Shown here: in pieces, positions 21,380-21,568 of the stretch
How positions within the stretch are numbered: the first letter of the stretch is position 1
How the letters are laid out: the number at the start of each line of letters is the position of its first letter
Assembly: GCA_947626465.1 (NCBI GenBank)
Contig: CANQSI010000008.1
Location: 1-21,568 of the forward strand
From: an uncultured Atopobiaceae bacterium
GTDB taxonomy: Bacteria > Actinomycetota > Coriobacteriia > Coriobacteriales > Atopobiaceae
Reading direction: 5' to 3'
DNA length: 21,568 nucleotides
Position numbers and translations under genes: made by a program
Notes under the pieces: generated by a model
What the model was told of the DNA's origin: nothing
The model's database searches: none
Seen by the model: only the letters and a program-made list of their open reading frames with translations

Positions 21380-21568
21380 GCTTAGCCGTTCCTACCCAAT
21401 TTGCGATTCAGACAACCTCGCGAGGGCGGGCGAGCCTATGGTTCTGGGATCGCCGTGGAAGCCGTAAGGAGAAGGCCCTTTTTCTCGGACCGGAGGAGTG
21501 GTCCGCCGGAACCAAAGCCCGTATGCCAATGTGAGGTGTGTCACCCGAGAAAAAGGGCCGGTGAAAGC
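21379..21568. other. Non-coding right end with structured element
   Basis: 190 bp up to the window edge without a supportable gene. It contains the palindrome CCTCGCGAGG (21416-21425), an 8-bp arm pair GGTTCTGG / CCGGAACC (21440-21447, 21506-21513) and the 86-nt element described separately. The open minus-strand frame (21566 to TGA at 21408) has no start and uses ATA, AGA and TTA codons foreign to the neighbours, so I treat it as non-coding. Confidence 0.6.
21474..21559. repeat. 86-nt element closed by a perfect 15-bp inverted repeat
   Basis: Arms GGCCCTTTTTCTCGG (21474-21488) and CCGAGAAAAAGGGCC (21545-21559). Inside are a 6-bp hairpin CGGACC...GGTCCG with GGAGGAG in its loop (from 21486) and a GGTG-TGT-CACC hairpin (about 21535-21545). 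The 56-nt interior is too long for a terminator. It could be a structured RNA, a leader for a gene to the right, or a tiny MITE-like element. Confidence 0.6.

Noticed and set aside
21489..21513. AGGAGTGGTCCGCCGG resembling a T-box antiterminator
   Set aside because: It does not match the T-box core (GGTGG-N-ACCGCG), and no specifier loop, AG-bulge or terminator was found.
21408..21566. Open frame on the minus strand reaching the right edge
   Set aside because: No start seen, no recognisable protein, rare codons (ATA, AGA, TTA) unlike the neighbours, and it overlaps the 15-bp inverted repeat element.

Overview
The window is about 21.6 kb of very GC-rich bacterial DNA. The genes are housekeeping, packed head to tail, and use almost only G- or C-ending codons. 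An actinobacterial tmRNA, the tilS-hpt-ftsH order, the glmM-glmS-acpS-nnr-alr order and a TsaB-RimI-TsaD triple fusion together suggest a Coriobacteriia member (Olsenella/Atopobium/Collinsella-like). That placement is inference from gene content and order; no 16S is present. No phage, insertion sequence, CRISPR or toxin-antitoxin gene was seen.

Left part (1-3886, minus strand): tilS, hpt and a 5' fragment of ftsH that runs off the left edge. Next, on the plus strand (4017-5325), come a metallo-beta-lactamase-fold hydrolase and a small unrecognised protein with one C-terminal membrane helix. The latter converges on a minus-strand zinc-ribbon/PASTA membrane protein (5350-7068), which lies downstream of nadE (7123-9093).

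Middle (9180-13936, minus): the tRNA t6A37 genes are together as tsaE and a TsaB-RimI-TsaD fusion. tsaE is coupled by an ATGA overlap to a family 4 uracil-DNA glycosylase. A hairpin-plus-U-tract terminator sits between alr and the glycosylase gene. Upstream (13937-19335) lie the NAD(P)H-hydrate repair enzyme (nnr), acpS with a long charged tail, glmS and glmM. These supply UDP-GlcNAc precursor, D-alanine, holo-ACP and repaired NAD(P)H, so this is a cell-envelope and cofactor cluster.

Right part: rplM-rpsI (19432-20274) end at a strong terminator. ssrA (tmRNA, 20473-20842) encodes the inferred tag ADNTRTAEPQLALAA and has its own terminator. A short rubredoxin-like gene lies at 21190-21336. The two non-coding stretches here (20843-21189 and 21379-21568) are the least ordinary DNA in the window. 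The first holds two oppositely oriented copies of one hairpin, whose outer stems differ at three positions with every change compensated. It also holds a long imperfect hairpin, a 40-bp-spaced direct repeat, and arms that could pair in alternative ways. The second holds an 86-nt element closed by a perfect 15-bp inverted repeat, and a partial copy of the direct-repeat motif. These look like a family of structured intergenic repeats; their function is unknown.
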